This document shows, piece after piece, positions 44,080 through 52,031 of a stretch of 64,000 nucleotides of DNA. Location of the stretch: positions 186,001 through 250,000 of the forward strand of contig NZ_QAYE01000004.1 in the NCBI RefSeq assembly GCF_003053745.1. The letters run 5' to 3'. This DNA is from Sphingomonas faeni. Lineage in GTDB: Bacteria > Pseudomonadota > Alphaproteobacteria > Sphingomonadales > Sphingomonadaceae. How positions within the stretch are numbered: position 1 is the first letter of the stretch; each line of letters begins with the position of its first letter. The notes below the pieces were generated by a model. It was not told the DNA's origin. It ran no database searches and saw only the letters and a program-made list of their open reading frames with translations. A program made the position numbers and the translations under genes.

Positions 44080-44787
44080 ATGACGCGTGGGGGAATAGTT
44101 GGGGTGGTTGCCGGGGCGCTTGTCGCCACCGCCGCAATCGTCGCGCCTGCCTTCGGCGCCAGCGAACAGCCCGCCCGGATCGCCAAGCATAACGTCGCCG
44201 CGGTTCGCGGTATCGGATCGTTTACGCCGGCCGCCGCCGACCCCCGCCTTGCCGCGATGTTCGCGCGCGGTGGCTTCGACGCTGGCAGCTTCCGCTTTAC
44301 GCCTGCCGAAACGCGCCAAGATAACCGCGCGGTGACCGTCGCGGTCCGTGCGCAGACCAACCGCGGTGTTGCCAACACGGCGAGCCTCGCATCGACAACG
44401 CCGACCGTCGGTATTGCGCCGATCGCCTACAATCTCGGCATGTCGGTCGGCTGGAAGCGGTTCGCGATCTCGGGTGACGTGAACAAGCTCGATCTCGGCG
44501 TAATGCCGGGTGGGCGTGAAGCGGCCGACTTGGCAGTGAGCTATAGCGCCAAGCGGTTCAGCGGGACGGTGAAGGCTGCGGCGGATCGTCCACTGTCGAG
44601 CGCGCCGCGGCTTGTCGAGGACGCGCCGAGCTATTCGGTGGATCTTGGCGGGTCTTACGCGTTGACGCGTAGCCTCGCGGTGACGGCTGGCGTGCGGTAC
44701 CGGTCGGATCGCGAGCGCTTCGTGAAGGTCGATGACGATCGTCGCGATAGCCAGGCCGTGTATCTGGGCACCGCCTTCCGGTTCTAA
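44080..44787 (+). CDS. Outer-membrane beta-barrel-like protein, hypothetical
   Basis: 235 aa from ATG 44080, giving a clean signal peptide (TRGGIVGVVAGALVATAAIV, cleaved near FGA). ATG 44029 would add 17 residues rich in codons rare here (AGA, AGG, TTA), so it is not preferred. The second half has alternating strands (YNLGMSVGWKRFAISGDV, SYALTRSLAVTAGVRYR) and ends AFRF, a C-terminal aromatic as in barrel proteins. No family recognised. A strong terminator follows. Confidence 0.65.
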   Translation: MTRGGIVGVVAGALVATAAIVAPAFGASEQPARIAKHNVAAVRGIGSFTPAAADPRLAAMFARGGFDAGSFRFTPAETRQDNRAVTVAVRAQTNRGVANTASLASTTPTVGIAPIAYNLGMSVGWKRFAISGDVNKLDLGVMPGGREAADLAVSYSAKRFSGTVKAAADRPLSSAPRLVEDAPSYSVDLGGSYALTRSLAVTAGVRYRSDRERFVKVDDDRRDSQAVYLGTAFRF

Positions 44788-44790
44788 GCA

Positions 44791-44821
44791 TCCAGCAAAG
44801 TGGTACTTTGCTGGAGTTTTT
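44791..44821 (+). terminator. Intrinsic terminator
   Basis: TCCAGCAAAG and CTTTGCTGGA pair perfectly (5-nt loop) and are followed by GTTTTT, immediately after the stop of the outer-membrane protein gene. Confidence 0.95.
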
Positions 44822-44885
44822 GAACGGTCGGGTGACCTTACCGCGCCGCTTTTCCTTCAGGGATAGAGTTCGATGCTGCTTGTCT

Positions 44886-44977
44886 TCGCCGTCACCCCAG
44901 CGGAAGCTGAGGTATTCCTCGATGCGGGTGACGCGGGCCCCAATGTAAGATCCCAGCCTTCGCTGGGATAACGGGGT
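44886..44977. repeat. Degenerate inverted repeat
   Basis: CGCCGTCACCCCAGCGGAAGCTG faces CAGCCTTCGCTGGGATAACG-type sequence; the central part also contains a CATCG/CCGC remnant. It seems a decayed member of the CGTCATCC-type families. It fills the gap before the minus-strand gene at 45003. Confidence 0.6.
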
Positions 44978-45002
44978 CGGGGTGTTCGTTCTCGCTTAGC
45001 AG

Positions 45003-45521
45003 CTAACGGATCCAGGCATCGATCGCGGCCCAGCCGTGGAAGCCGAATCGCCGGATTTGCCGCCAGCGCGACTCGGTCATTCCGCCTAGCGCGATCATTG
45101 GTATCCCGAGTCCTCGTCCGATCCGCATGGCCCGCGCTGGACCGACCCCCGCCGCGCCGTCGTGCGACCGGGTGATGTGGATCGGCGACACGAACAGGGC
45201 AGCAGCTCCGGCGCGCTTGCCAACCAAGGCCTCGCCCCTCGAATGCGCTGGCCAGGTTCTGATCCCGTGAGTCCGTGCCCGACCATGCACCCCGTTGGCG
45301 TCGATCGTAGACTTTCCGGCCACTACCACGGTCAACCGTCGTGCGTGCGCGACGCGAATAACCCGCCGCAGCAATTCCCGCCGTTCCCGCGCAGGCGTAG
45401 CATAATGCCGAAACACCACGCCGGATCCCGGCGGCAGTCGCCTGAGCGCAGGCCACAAGGCGTCGCCCATCCGCTCGTCCGTCATCAGCCAGCGCGCGGG
45501 AATGGGGTTACGACGGGCCAC
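45003..45521 (-). CDS. Thiamine phosphate synthase family protein (ThiE/TenI-like)
   Basis: 172 aa if it starts at GTG 45521, which keeps ARRNPIPARWLMTDERMGD, the family's usual N-terminus; ATG 45485 is a shorter option. It is a TIM-barrel with VSPIHITRSHDGAAGVGPA and IPMIALGGMTESRWRQIRR, the phosphate-binding region of ThiE. ThiE joins the pyrimidine and thiazole parts of thiamine phosphate; TenI-type relatives are thiazole tautomerases. The protein is shorter than ThiE, so the exact reaction is uncertain. It is divergent from the next gene with only 22 bp between them. Confidence 0.78.
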   Translation of the reverse strand: MARRNPIPARWLMTDERMGDALWPALRRLPPGSGVVFRHYATPARERRELLRRVIRVAHARRLTVVVAGKSTIDANGVHGRARTHGIRTWPAHSRGEALVGKRAGAAALFVSPIHITRSHDGAAGVGPARAMRIGRGLGIPMIALGGMTESRWRQIRRFGFHGWAAIDAWIR

Positions 45522-45543
45522 GCCGCTGCCTATAGCGCGCCGC

Positions 45544-46218
45544 ATGATTGCTGACGACACCACCAAATTCCAGGCCATCCACACCCGGGTCGCCAAGGCC
45601 GCCGAGATAGCGGATCGCCGCGCGGACGACGTGACGCTGATCGCGGTCTCCAAGACGCATCCGGTCGAGGCTATCGAACCTTTGCTCGACGAGGGCCAGC
45701 GCGTGTTCGGCGAGAACCGCGTGCAGGAAGCGTCCGAGAAATGGCCGGCATTGCGTGAGCAATATCCGGACGTCGAACTGCACCTGATCGGCCAGCTCCA
45801 GTCGAACAAGGCGGCCGAGGCGGTGGCGTTGTTCGACTGCATCCACGCGGTCGATCGCCCGTCGCTGGTCACCGCGCTGGGGAAGGCGATGGAGGCGAGC
45901 GATCGTCGGCCGAACTGTTTCCTCCAGGTCAACATCGGCGACGAGCCGCAAAAGGGTGGCTGCGCGATCGCGGACCTGCCCGCGCTGGTGGAGCAGGCGC
46001 GCGCCGCCGGTTTGCCGATCGCCGGGCTGATGTGCCTGCCGCCCGCGGACATCGAGCCGGCGCCGTATTTCGCGCTGCTGGCGAAGCTGGCTCGCGATCA
46101 CGGGCTGACTGGGCTCAGCATGGGCATGTCCGACGATTTCGAGACCGCGGTGACGATCGGCGCGACTCACGTCCGGATCGGCAGCGCGTTGTTCGGCGCG
46201 CGGGGGACGAGCGCATGA
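45544..46218 (+). CDS. YggS/PLPBP family pyridoxal-phosphate homeostasis protein
   Basis: 224 aa. The PLP lysine is in LIAVSKTHPVEAI (near residue 37); FGENRVQEASEKW, LIGQLQSNK and the phosphate-binding SMGMSDDFETAVTIGATHVR region are typical. These proteins bind PLP and balance vitamin B6 and amino-acid pools rather than acting as true enzymes. It overlaps the following HAD gene (46215-46218). Confidence 0.92.
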   Translation: MIADDTTKFQAIHTRVAKAAEIADRRADDVTLIAVSKTHPVEAIEPLLDEGQRVFGENRVQEASEKWPALREQYPDVELHLIGQLQSNKAAEAVALFDCIHAVDRPSLVTALGKAMEASDRRPNCFLQVNIGDEPQKGGCAIADLPALVEQARAAGLPIAGLMCLPPADIEPAPYFALLAKLARDHGLTGLSMGMSDDFETAVTIGATHVRIGSALFGARGTSA

Positions 46219-46895
46219 GCATTGCGGTTCGGTTCGACGCGCTGCTGTTCGACTTCGACGGCGTGCTGATCGACAGCGAAGCCGTCGGCAACCGCCACAT
46301 CGCCGAATGGCTGACCGCCGCGGGGCACCCGACCAGCGCCGAAGATTCGATGGCGAACTTCATGGGACTCGCCGGGCCGCAGTTCATCGATGCGATCGAG
46401 CGCTGGATCGACCGTCCGCTCCCCGAGGCGTTCTACGCCGCGCGGAAGGCCGAGGACGAGCGCGTGATGGCGGCTGGCGTCGACGCGATCGAAGGCGCGG
46501 TGGCGTTCGTCCGCTCGCTCCCGGCCAATTTGCCCAAGGCTATCGTCTCGTCGAGCCCGGTTTCGTGGATCGCGCGGCATCTGGAGCATATCGGCTTGCG
46601 CGATGCGTTCGGCGACCACCTCTATAGCGGGCGGGAGCATGTGACGAACGGCAAGCCGGCGCCGGATCTGTATCTGTTCGGGGCGCGGCAGTTGGGCGTC
46701 GATATTGCGCGGACGGCGATCCTCGAGGATTCGCCTGTGGGGGCGACCGGGGCAGTGGCTTCGGGGGGCTATGTTATCGGCTTGTCGGCGGGGTCGCATT
46801 GCAACGCCGAGCATGGTGCTCGGCTCGAGGCGATCGGTGTTGATGCGCTGGCGGAGAGCTTCGACGACGTGGCGCGGTTGATTGGAAGCATTTGA
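46215..46895 (+). CDS. HAD-superfamily phosphatase
   Basis: 226 aa. The catalytic motif LLFDFDGVLIDSE has nucleophile D13 and acid D15; AIVSSSPVSWI is motif II; GKPAPDLYLFGAR and ILEDSPVGATGAVASG are motifs III and IV. It looks like a beta-phosphoglucomutase or sugar phosphatase-type HAD enzyme (with cap domain). The substrate cannot be inferred. Translationally coupled to the YggS-type gene. Confidence 0.88.
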   Translation: MSIAVRFDALLFDFDGVLIDSEAVGNRHIAEWLTAAGHPTSAEDSMANFMGLAGPQFIDAIERWIDRPLPEAFYAARKAEDERVMAAGVDAIEGAVAFVRSLPANLPKAIVSSSPVSWIARHLEHIGLRDAFGDHLYSGREHVTNGKPAPDLYLFGARQLGVDIARTAILEDSPVGATGAVASGGYVIGLSAGSHCNAEHGARLEAIGVDALAESFDDVARLIGSI

Positions 46896-46921
46896 TCGGA
46901 GCCTAGGAGTCTCCTGCCTCC

Positions 46922-46977
46922 TTGTTCTCCCGCGAAGGCGGGAGCCCAGTCTGGGTCCCCGCCTTCGCGGGGAAACA
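46922..46977. repeat. Inverted repeat, family C copy 2
   Basis: Essentially identical to 11682-11737 over the whole element, though 35 kb away. It lies between converging genes. Confidence 0.95.
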
Positions 46978-47031
46978 AACTAGACGACGGGCAAGGGTGC
47001 TCCACTCGACCAGCGTGGAGGCGATGGTCGC

Positions 47032-47547
47032 TTAGCCCGCCCGCTTGCGCCGCCAGATCGCACCGACTCCTGCAACCAGATCATACGGAATAGCCGCCGC
47101 CTCGCGCGTCCGCATCTTGAGCTGGTACCGCCGGCTCCCGCCATGCGGCACGTGGATCGCGCTCGCGGGCATGCCGAGCATCGCGAACAGCATGCGGATG
47201 CGGGGTTGGTGGTAGCCGTCGGTACAGATCATGCACTGCGCATACTGGCCCGCGCGCGCGAAGGCGGTCGCGGCGACGACGCTTTGCAACGTGTCCACGC
47301 TGGCTTCGTCGAGATGGATTCGCGACCGGTCGACCGTCTCGGCCAGCACATTCGCCATCACCGACGCTTCCGAAGGCCCGTGCGTGCCCTTCGCGCCGGA
47401 GCAGAACAGGTCCGCATCGACATAGCGCGCCGCCGCCGCCGCTGCGAATGCGATTCGGCGGGCGAGGGTAGGACTGGGGCTGCCGTCGGGACGAACGGCC
47501 GCGCCGAACACGACTATCAGGCGGTGTGAGGGAGGGATCTCGGTCAG
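47032..47547 (-). CDS. YdcF/DUF218 family protein, probable CTG start
   Basis: 171 aa if it starts at CTG 47545-47547, which overlaps the ribA stop as CTGA. GTG 47511 is the first ordinary start but cuts into the conserved strand RLIVVFGAAVRPDGSPS. The body has the DUF218 pattern: SGAKGTHGPSEASVMANVL, ICTDGYHQPRIRM and PHGGSRR. DUF218 proteins bind SAM or act in envelope metabolism; function is unclear. It is the third gene of the xth-ribA run, all joined by overlaps. Confidence 0.75.
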   Translation of the reverse strand: MTEIPPSHRLIVVFGAAVRPDGSPSPTLARRIAFAAAAAARYVDADLFCSGAKGTHGPSEASVMANVLAETVDRSRIHLDEASVDTLQSVVAATAFARAGQYAQCMICTDGYHQPRIRMLFAMLGMPASAIHVPHGGSRRYQLKMRTREAAAIPYDLVAGVGAIWRRKRAG

Positions 47548-48590
47548 AACTGATGGCCCGTGCGGTCGCGCTTGGTCGCGAGATAGTGCGCGTTATGTGG
47601 GTTCGAGGGGAGGAAATGCGGCACGCGTTCGATCACCGTCACGCCCGCCGCTTCGAGCCCGGCGACCTTGGCGGGGTTGTTGGTCAGCAACCGTACCTCG
47701 CGCTGGCCGAGCAGCGTCAGCATTCGCGCCGCCACGCCGAAATCGCGCGCATCGACCGCGAAGCCGAGCCGCGTGTTCGCGTCGACCGTGTCGAAGCCCT
47801 GGTCCTGCAACGCATACGCGCGCAGCTTGTTGACGAGGCCGATCCCGCGGCCTTCCTGCCGCAGATAGAGCAGGATACCCCAGCCGCCATGCTGGATCGC
47901 GTGTATCGCGGCGTGCAGCTGCGGCCCGCAATCGCATTTGAGGCTGCCGAGCACGTCACCCGTCAGGCACTCGCTGTGGAGGCGGACCAACGGCGGCTGA
48001 CCATTGGGCTGGCCGATCAGCAGCGCGATGTGCTCGTCCGCGCTTTCTGGGCTGCGGAACGCGACGATCTCCGCATCCTCCGCGCCTTCGACCGGAAGCC
48101 GTGCGCGTGCCGCGAGTGTCAGTCGATTCGCGTCTTCGTGTGCGTCGATGTCTGCGCGGGTGATGCGGACCTCGGGTTCGCCCGTGCCGAGGAAGAACGC
48201 CGGCAGCAGTCCGGCGATCCGGGCAAGGCGCAAGGCAGCTGCCGCCGCGTTCGGATCGGCGAGCGGGAGCGTCTGGAACGGACCCTTGAGGGGGGTGGCC
48301 AGGTCGAATTGCGGATCGGCCAATGCGGTAGCGGCGGCAAAGTCGATCCAGGGGGCGCGATCGACGAGTACGGGCTCGGTCGGATCCGCGGCTGCGAGTT
48401 GGTTCGCGAGCTTCAACGTTGCCGCACGCCCCGACGAGATCAGCACGCCGCCATTCGCTTCGGGATCGAACGCCGCCAACCGCTCTGCATCCGCCGTCTC
48501 GACCGCGAGCAGCACCAGCCCGTCGATCGCGATCGGCCAGCCGCGCCTGAGCGCATCGACCGCGCGTGCCGCTGCGCGAGGATTACTCAA
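47544..48590 (-). CDS. ribA: GTP cyclohydrolase II with N-terminal extension
   Basis: 348 aa from TTG 48588-48590, which overlaps the xth stop as TTGA; an upstream frame to 48638 would overlap xth by 51 bp. The C-terminal 200 residues form GTP cyclohydrolase II: zinc motif HSECLTGDVLGSLKCDCG, then LRQEGRGIGLVNKL and DARDFGVAARML. It opens GTP to start riboflavin synthesis. The N-terminal 145 residues (AVDALRRGWPIAIDGLVLL) look like a decayed RibB-type domain without its active-site residues; this part is inference. Confidence 0.9.
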   Translation of the reverse strand: MSNPRAAARAVDALRRGWPIAIDGLVLLAVETADAERLAAFDPEANGGVLISSGRAATLKLANQLAAADPTEPVLVDRAPWIDFAAATALADPQFDLATPLKGPFQTLPLADPNAAAAALRLARIAGLLPAFFLGTGEPEVRITRADIDAHEDANRLTLAARARLPVEGAEDAEIVAFRSPESADEHIALLIGQPNGQPPLVRLHSECLTGDVLGSLKCDCGPQLHAAIHAIQHGGWGILLYLRQEGRGIGLVNKLRAYALQDQGFDTVDANTRLGFAVDARDFGVAARMLTLLGQREVRLLTNNPAKVAGLEAAGVTVIERVPHFLPSNPHNAHYLATKRDRTGHQF

Positions 48591-49369
48591 AACGCGAACT
48601 CGGTCATGATCGGGACGTGGTCGGACGGCTTCAGCCAACTCCGGCAGCGTTCATAGACGTGATGCGACACCGCAGCTTCGGCGGCGGCACCGGTTGCCCA
48701 CATATGATCGAGCCGACGGCCGCGGTCGGATGCTGCCCAGTCCTTCGCGCGGTAGCTCCACCAAGTGAACAGGCGGGCGGGGGCGGGGTGGAAATGGCGG
48801 CCGAGATCGACCCAGTCGCCTGCCGCCTGCAACTTGCCGAGTGCCTCGACCTCGATGGGGGTGTGGCTGACGACGTCGAGCAGCTGCTTGTGGCTCCAGA
48901 CGTCGGATTCGAGCGGGGCGATGTTGAAGTCGCCGACGAGGATTGTCGGGCCGGGCAGCGTTTCGGACCAGGTCGTCATGCGCTCGATGAAGTCGAGCTT
49001 CTGACCGAATTTGGGGTTCACGTCGCGATTGGGGACATCGCCGCCGGCGGGGACGTAGACGTTCTCGAGCCGTACGCCGTTCTCCAGCCGCACGCCGATG
49101 TGGCGCGCCTCGCTGTTCGCCTGCCAGTCGAAGCGGTCGTCCTCGACGATCGGGACTCGGCTCAGGATCGCGACGCCGTGGTGCATGCGCTGGCCGTGCA
49201 GGACGATGTGCTCGTAACCAAGCGCGCGGAACGCCGCCAACGGGAAGTCGCCGTCGATGACCTTGGTCTCCTGCAGGCACAGGATGTCGGGCTGCTCGTC
49301 GCGCAGAAACTGTTCGACGATGGCGATCCGGAAACGGACCGAGTTGATGTTCCAGGAGACGATCTTCAC
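48587..49369 (-). CDS. xth: Exodeoxyribonuclease III (AP endonuclease)
   Basis: 260 aa from GTG 49367-49369, giving the family N-terminus KIVSWNINSVRFRI. Catalytic motifs LCLQETKV, GDFNIAPLESDVW and the C-terminal PSDHVPIMTEF are intact. It cleaves abasic sites and removes 3' blocks in base-excision repair. The frame extends to 49501, but without a usable site or conserved sequence. It is close to lolA and ftsK, a common alphaproteobacterial neighbourhood. Confidence 0.93.
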   Translation of the reverse strand: MKIVSWNINSVRFRIAIVEQFLRDEQPDILCLQETKVIDGDFPLAAFRALGYEHIVLHGQRMHHGVAILSRVPIVEDDRFDWQANSEARHIGVRLENGVRLENVYVPAGGDVPNRDVNPKFGQKLDFIERMTTWSETLPGPTILVGDFNIAPLESDVWSHKQLLDVVSHTPIEVEALGKLQAAGDWVDLGRHFHPAPARLFTWWSYRAKDWAASDRGRRLDHMWATGAAAEAAVSHHVYERCRSWLKPSDHVPIMTEFAF

Positions 49370-49704
49370 CGGCGCGATGTAGCGTTGCGGGGGGGTGGGG
49401 ACAAGGAAGCGCGCAAGGTCTTGAAGACGGTAGAAGGCGCCATCGGCAAAGCCGCTGTCGTCGACCGGGTTTTGCCCGCCGGCCGCGCTTGAGCGAGTCA
49501 TGAAGACGCAGTCTTCTTGCCGCTCTACGCGAAAGACCCCCGCTCCGGGGGCATGGAGCGAGGGCCGACTCAGCGTTCGTCACGCAGGCGAAAGATGAGG
49601 AAACCATCCGGGCAACAGGGGGAAAAATCCCGAATGCCCCACATCCGCGAGCCACTCTCTAGGGGGCCGAACCTGTCGCTTGCATGAATGACACGAATTT
49701 TATG
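49370..49704. other. Intergenic region with a terminator-like hairpin
   Basis: A 335-bp gap between xth and lolA, both on the minus strand. At 49537-49551 CCCCCG and CGGGGG pair across three bases, followed on the minus strand by TCTTTCG, a weak terminator for lolA. An AT-rich patch is at 49688-49715. No coding sequence seen; the xth promoter should lie here. Confidence 0.5.
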
Positions 49705-50334
49705 TTATTTTCTTACACCCGTGCGGCGCGGATCGTTCCAGCGGAAGCTGTTGTCGCTGACCGCTTCGCCGAACTTCTGGTTGGTCAGGCGAATCGTCGT
49801 GCGGTTGTTCTGGCTGTCGAGCGCGACCCAGCCCTGCAGCATCAGTCCGCCCGGCGCGCTCGCGTTGCGGACGAACACCAGCGTGATCCGGCCGTATTCG
49901 GGATGTTTCGGATCGTTCGCCTCGACCGACACGATCCGCTGGTCGTAGCCGGGGACGAGCTTGGCGTAGCGCGTGATGTCGCGAGTCGGATCGAGCAGCA
50001 CGCCCAGCGGCGAGTTCTTGATCGGCCAGCGCTGCACCTGTTTCACCGAATAATCGATGAAGGTCAGCGCGCCGCCCTCCGCGACGATCAGGATCGGCAC
50101 GCCCTTCTCATACTGGAAACGCAGCTTGCCGGGCTTCTTGAGCGTCAGCACGCCGGTCAGCACCTTGCCGTTGCGATCCGCCTGCGAGAAGTTCGCGGTC
50201 ATGGTCTCGACCGATTGCAGGTGCTTCTGCACGGCGGCCAAGTCACCAGTCGCCTGCGCGGCGATAGGGGAGGGCACGGCGGCAACGGACAAAGCGGCGA
50301 TCGTCGCGATCACCGCGGGGCGGGTATTGAACAT
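49705..50334 (-). CDS. lolA: LolA-family outer-membrane lipoprotein carrier
   Basis: 209 aa with a signal peptide (VIATIAALSVAAVPSPIAAQA). The mature part matches the LolA fold: VETMTANFSQADRNGKVLTG, LKKPGKLRFQYEKGVPILIV and RWPIKNSPLGVLLD. It shuttles lipoproteins across the periplasm from LolCDE to the outer membrane. Neighbouring ftsK and xth agree with the usual arrangement. The family also contains divergent LolA-like proteins, but this one is close to standard. Confidence 0.9.
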   Translation of the reverse strand: MFNTRPAVIATIAALSVAAVPSPIAAQATGDLAAVQKHLQSVETMTANFSQADRNGKVLTGVLTLKKPGKLRFQYEKGVPILIVAEGGALTFIDYSVKQVQRWPIKNSPLGVLLDPTRDITRYAKLVPGYDQRIVSVEANDPKHPEYGRITLVFVRNASAPGGLMLQGWVALDSQNNRTTIRLTNQKFGEAVSDNSFRWNDPRRTGVRK

Positions 50335-50416
50335 CGAAATCTCCTCAAGGCGCGACCGTTGCCCGCCCGCGCTTGAACCGCCACTGAATTCGGCGAGTTC
50401 CGTGAGAGCGCGCGGA

Positions 50417-51805
50417 CTACAGCGTAATCGCGCCCTTCAGGCCGAGCACCGCGACGTCGTTCGCGTCGTGCACGCCGCCGGGGTTGTGAACGAATTGCAC
50501 GTTCGGGCGCAGTTCCAGCCACTTGGTGGGGTGGACGCTGTAATAGATCTCCGCCGCGTATTCGGCATCCTGCACGGCGGGCCGCGTCGGATCGAGCGCC
50601 TGGCCCTTCGCCACGCGTCCGTTCACGTTGGTCCGCGCCACGCCGAAGCCGAGGATGTCGTTCGGCCGCCACGGCACCAGCCCCTTGTAGAACAGCCCCG
50701 CGGCGATCTGGTTGTCGGTGGTCGAGGTGGCACGATCGGCCTGCGTCGCGTTGACGAAGACGCTGAGCCCGGTGACCGACTTGCCGTCCTTCGAGGTGCC
50801 GGTAACCTGTTGCTGGATGTTGAGATACACCCCGTAGCGCGCGCTGCGGCGGAGCGGTTCGAGTCCGGTGATCGCGATCGGCCGACGGTTCAGGTCGTAG
50901 AACACGTCGTCGCCGTTCGACGTGTTGACCCAGCCGCCGACCTTGTACGCACCGACCCGGCCGTCGTCGTCGCCGCGCCGCCATTCGGCCTCGACGGGGA
51001 TCAGCGCGCCGGTCGCACCGTGGAAATGGCCAATCACGAAGTCCTTTTCGAGGTTGCGCGGGTTCACTTCGTAGGCGGCGGTCTTGAGCGCGAGGTGATC
51101 GTTCACGTCGTAGCGCAATCGCGCACCCCATTGGCTGATCGGCCAGTTCTGCCAGTAATCGCCGTTCAGATTGCCCGGCGGCGCACCGCAGAAGCTGAGG
51201 TTCTGGAAATAGCACGAGAAGGAGGCGAAATCCTCGCCCGGATTGGTCCGGCCGATCTTCAGTTCGAGCTTTTCGCCGAGCATTTGCTCGTACCAGAATT
51301 GCGTCAGCCGGACGGTCTGCCCGCGGCCGTACACTTCCTGCACCTGTTGCAGCACGCCGAGATTCGCATCCGCACCCAGGTCGCGGCCACGGCGGTAGGT
51401 GACGGTCGCCTGGAACGCGCCGCCCCTGAGGCCGACGACCTTGTCGAGATCGAGCAGCACGCCGACGTCGAACTGGCCGGTCTCGCGCAACAGTTTCCGG
51501 TCGCCGCCGGAGAAATTATACGCGCTTTCCGAGGCATAGCGCGCACTGAGCCCGATCCCGCGATCCGCCAGCCGTTTGCGGATGTCGAACCAGTCGGCGA
51601 ACAGCCCGGGCGGCGGGGTCCGCTGCGTATCGGCGGTCAGCGCGGAGGGCGACAGATCGCTGTCGCGACGCACGCCGGAGCGCGGGCGGTGCTGCGTGTC
51701 GGTCGCGCTGCTGCCGGGGGTCTGCTTGGCGGTATCCTGCGCGGAGACCTGACCGGGTAGGGCGAGCGCCACCGCTGCCGCTGCACAGAACCGCCGATAC
51801 CCCAT
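50417..51805 (-). CDS. OprB-family carbohydrate porin
   Basis: 462 aa from ATG 51803-51805, giving the signal peptide MGYRRFCAAAAVALALPG. A linker of about 60 residues precedes the porin domain (LFADWFDIRKRLADRGIGL), which has many alternating strands and ends GLKGAITL. Motifs such as YWQNWPISQWGARLRYDV fit OprB (PF04966). It should form an outer-membrane channel for sugars. A frame continuing upstream runs through a palindromic repeat and is not coding. Confidence 0.87.
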   Translation of the reverse strand: MGYRRFCAAAAVALALPGQVSAQDTAKQTPGSSATDTQHRPRSGVRRDSDLSPSALTADTQRTPPPGLFADWFDIRKRLADRGIGLSARYASESAYNFSGGDRKLLRETGQFDVGVLLDLDKVVGLRGGAFQATVTYRRGRDLGADANLGVLQQVQEVYGRGQTVRLTQFWYEQMLGEKLELKIGRTNPGEDFASFSCYFQNLSFCGAPPGNLNGDYWQNWPISQWGARLRYDVNDHLALKTAAYEVNPRNLEKDFVIGHFHGATGALIPVEAEWRRGDDDGRVGAYKVGGWVNTSNGDDVFYDLNRRPIAITGLEPLRRSARYGVYLNIQQQVTGTSKDGKSVTGLSVFVNATQADRATSTTDNQIAAGLFYKGLVPWRPNDILGFGVARTNVNGRVAKGQALDPTRPAVQDAEYAAEIYYSVHPTKWLELRPNVQFVHNPGGVHDANDVAVLGLKGAITL

Positions 51806-51895
51806 TACGCCCACCTGTTTTTCGTAACTTGTATCAACCCCGTATACCGGGCCTTCGCAGTCCGAAACCCTCGACAAGCCAAAGGGACTCCAGGA

Positions 51896-52021
51896 ATCCT
51901 CTCCCGCCAGGGGGAGGTGGCACCGCAGGTGACGGAGGGGGAGGGCACGGAGCCGAGGTGGTCGCTTGCCTCCCCCTCCGTCTGGCAAATGCCAGCCACC
52001 TCCCCCTGGCGGGGGAGGATC
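51896..52021. repeat. 125-bp nested palindrome, family A copy 4
   Basis: Same design as the other family A copies (GTGACGGAGGGGGAGGGC, CTGGCAAATGCCAG core). It lies between ftsK and the porin gene, ending 11 bp from the ftsK stop. Confidence 0.95.
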
Positions 52022-52031
52022 GATCCTAACC

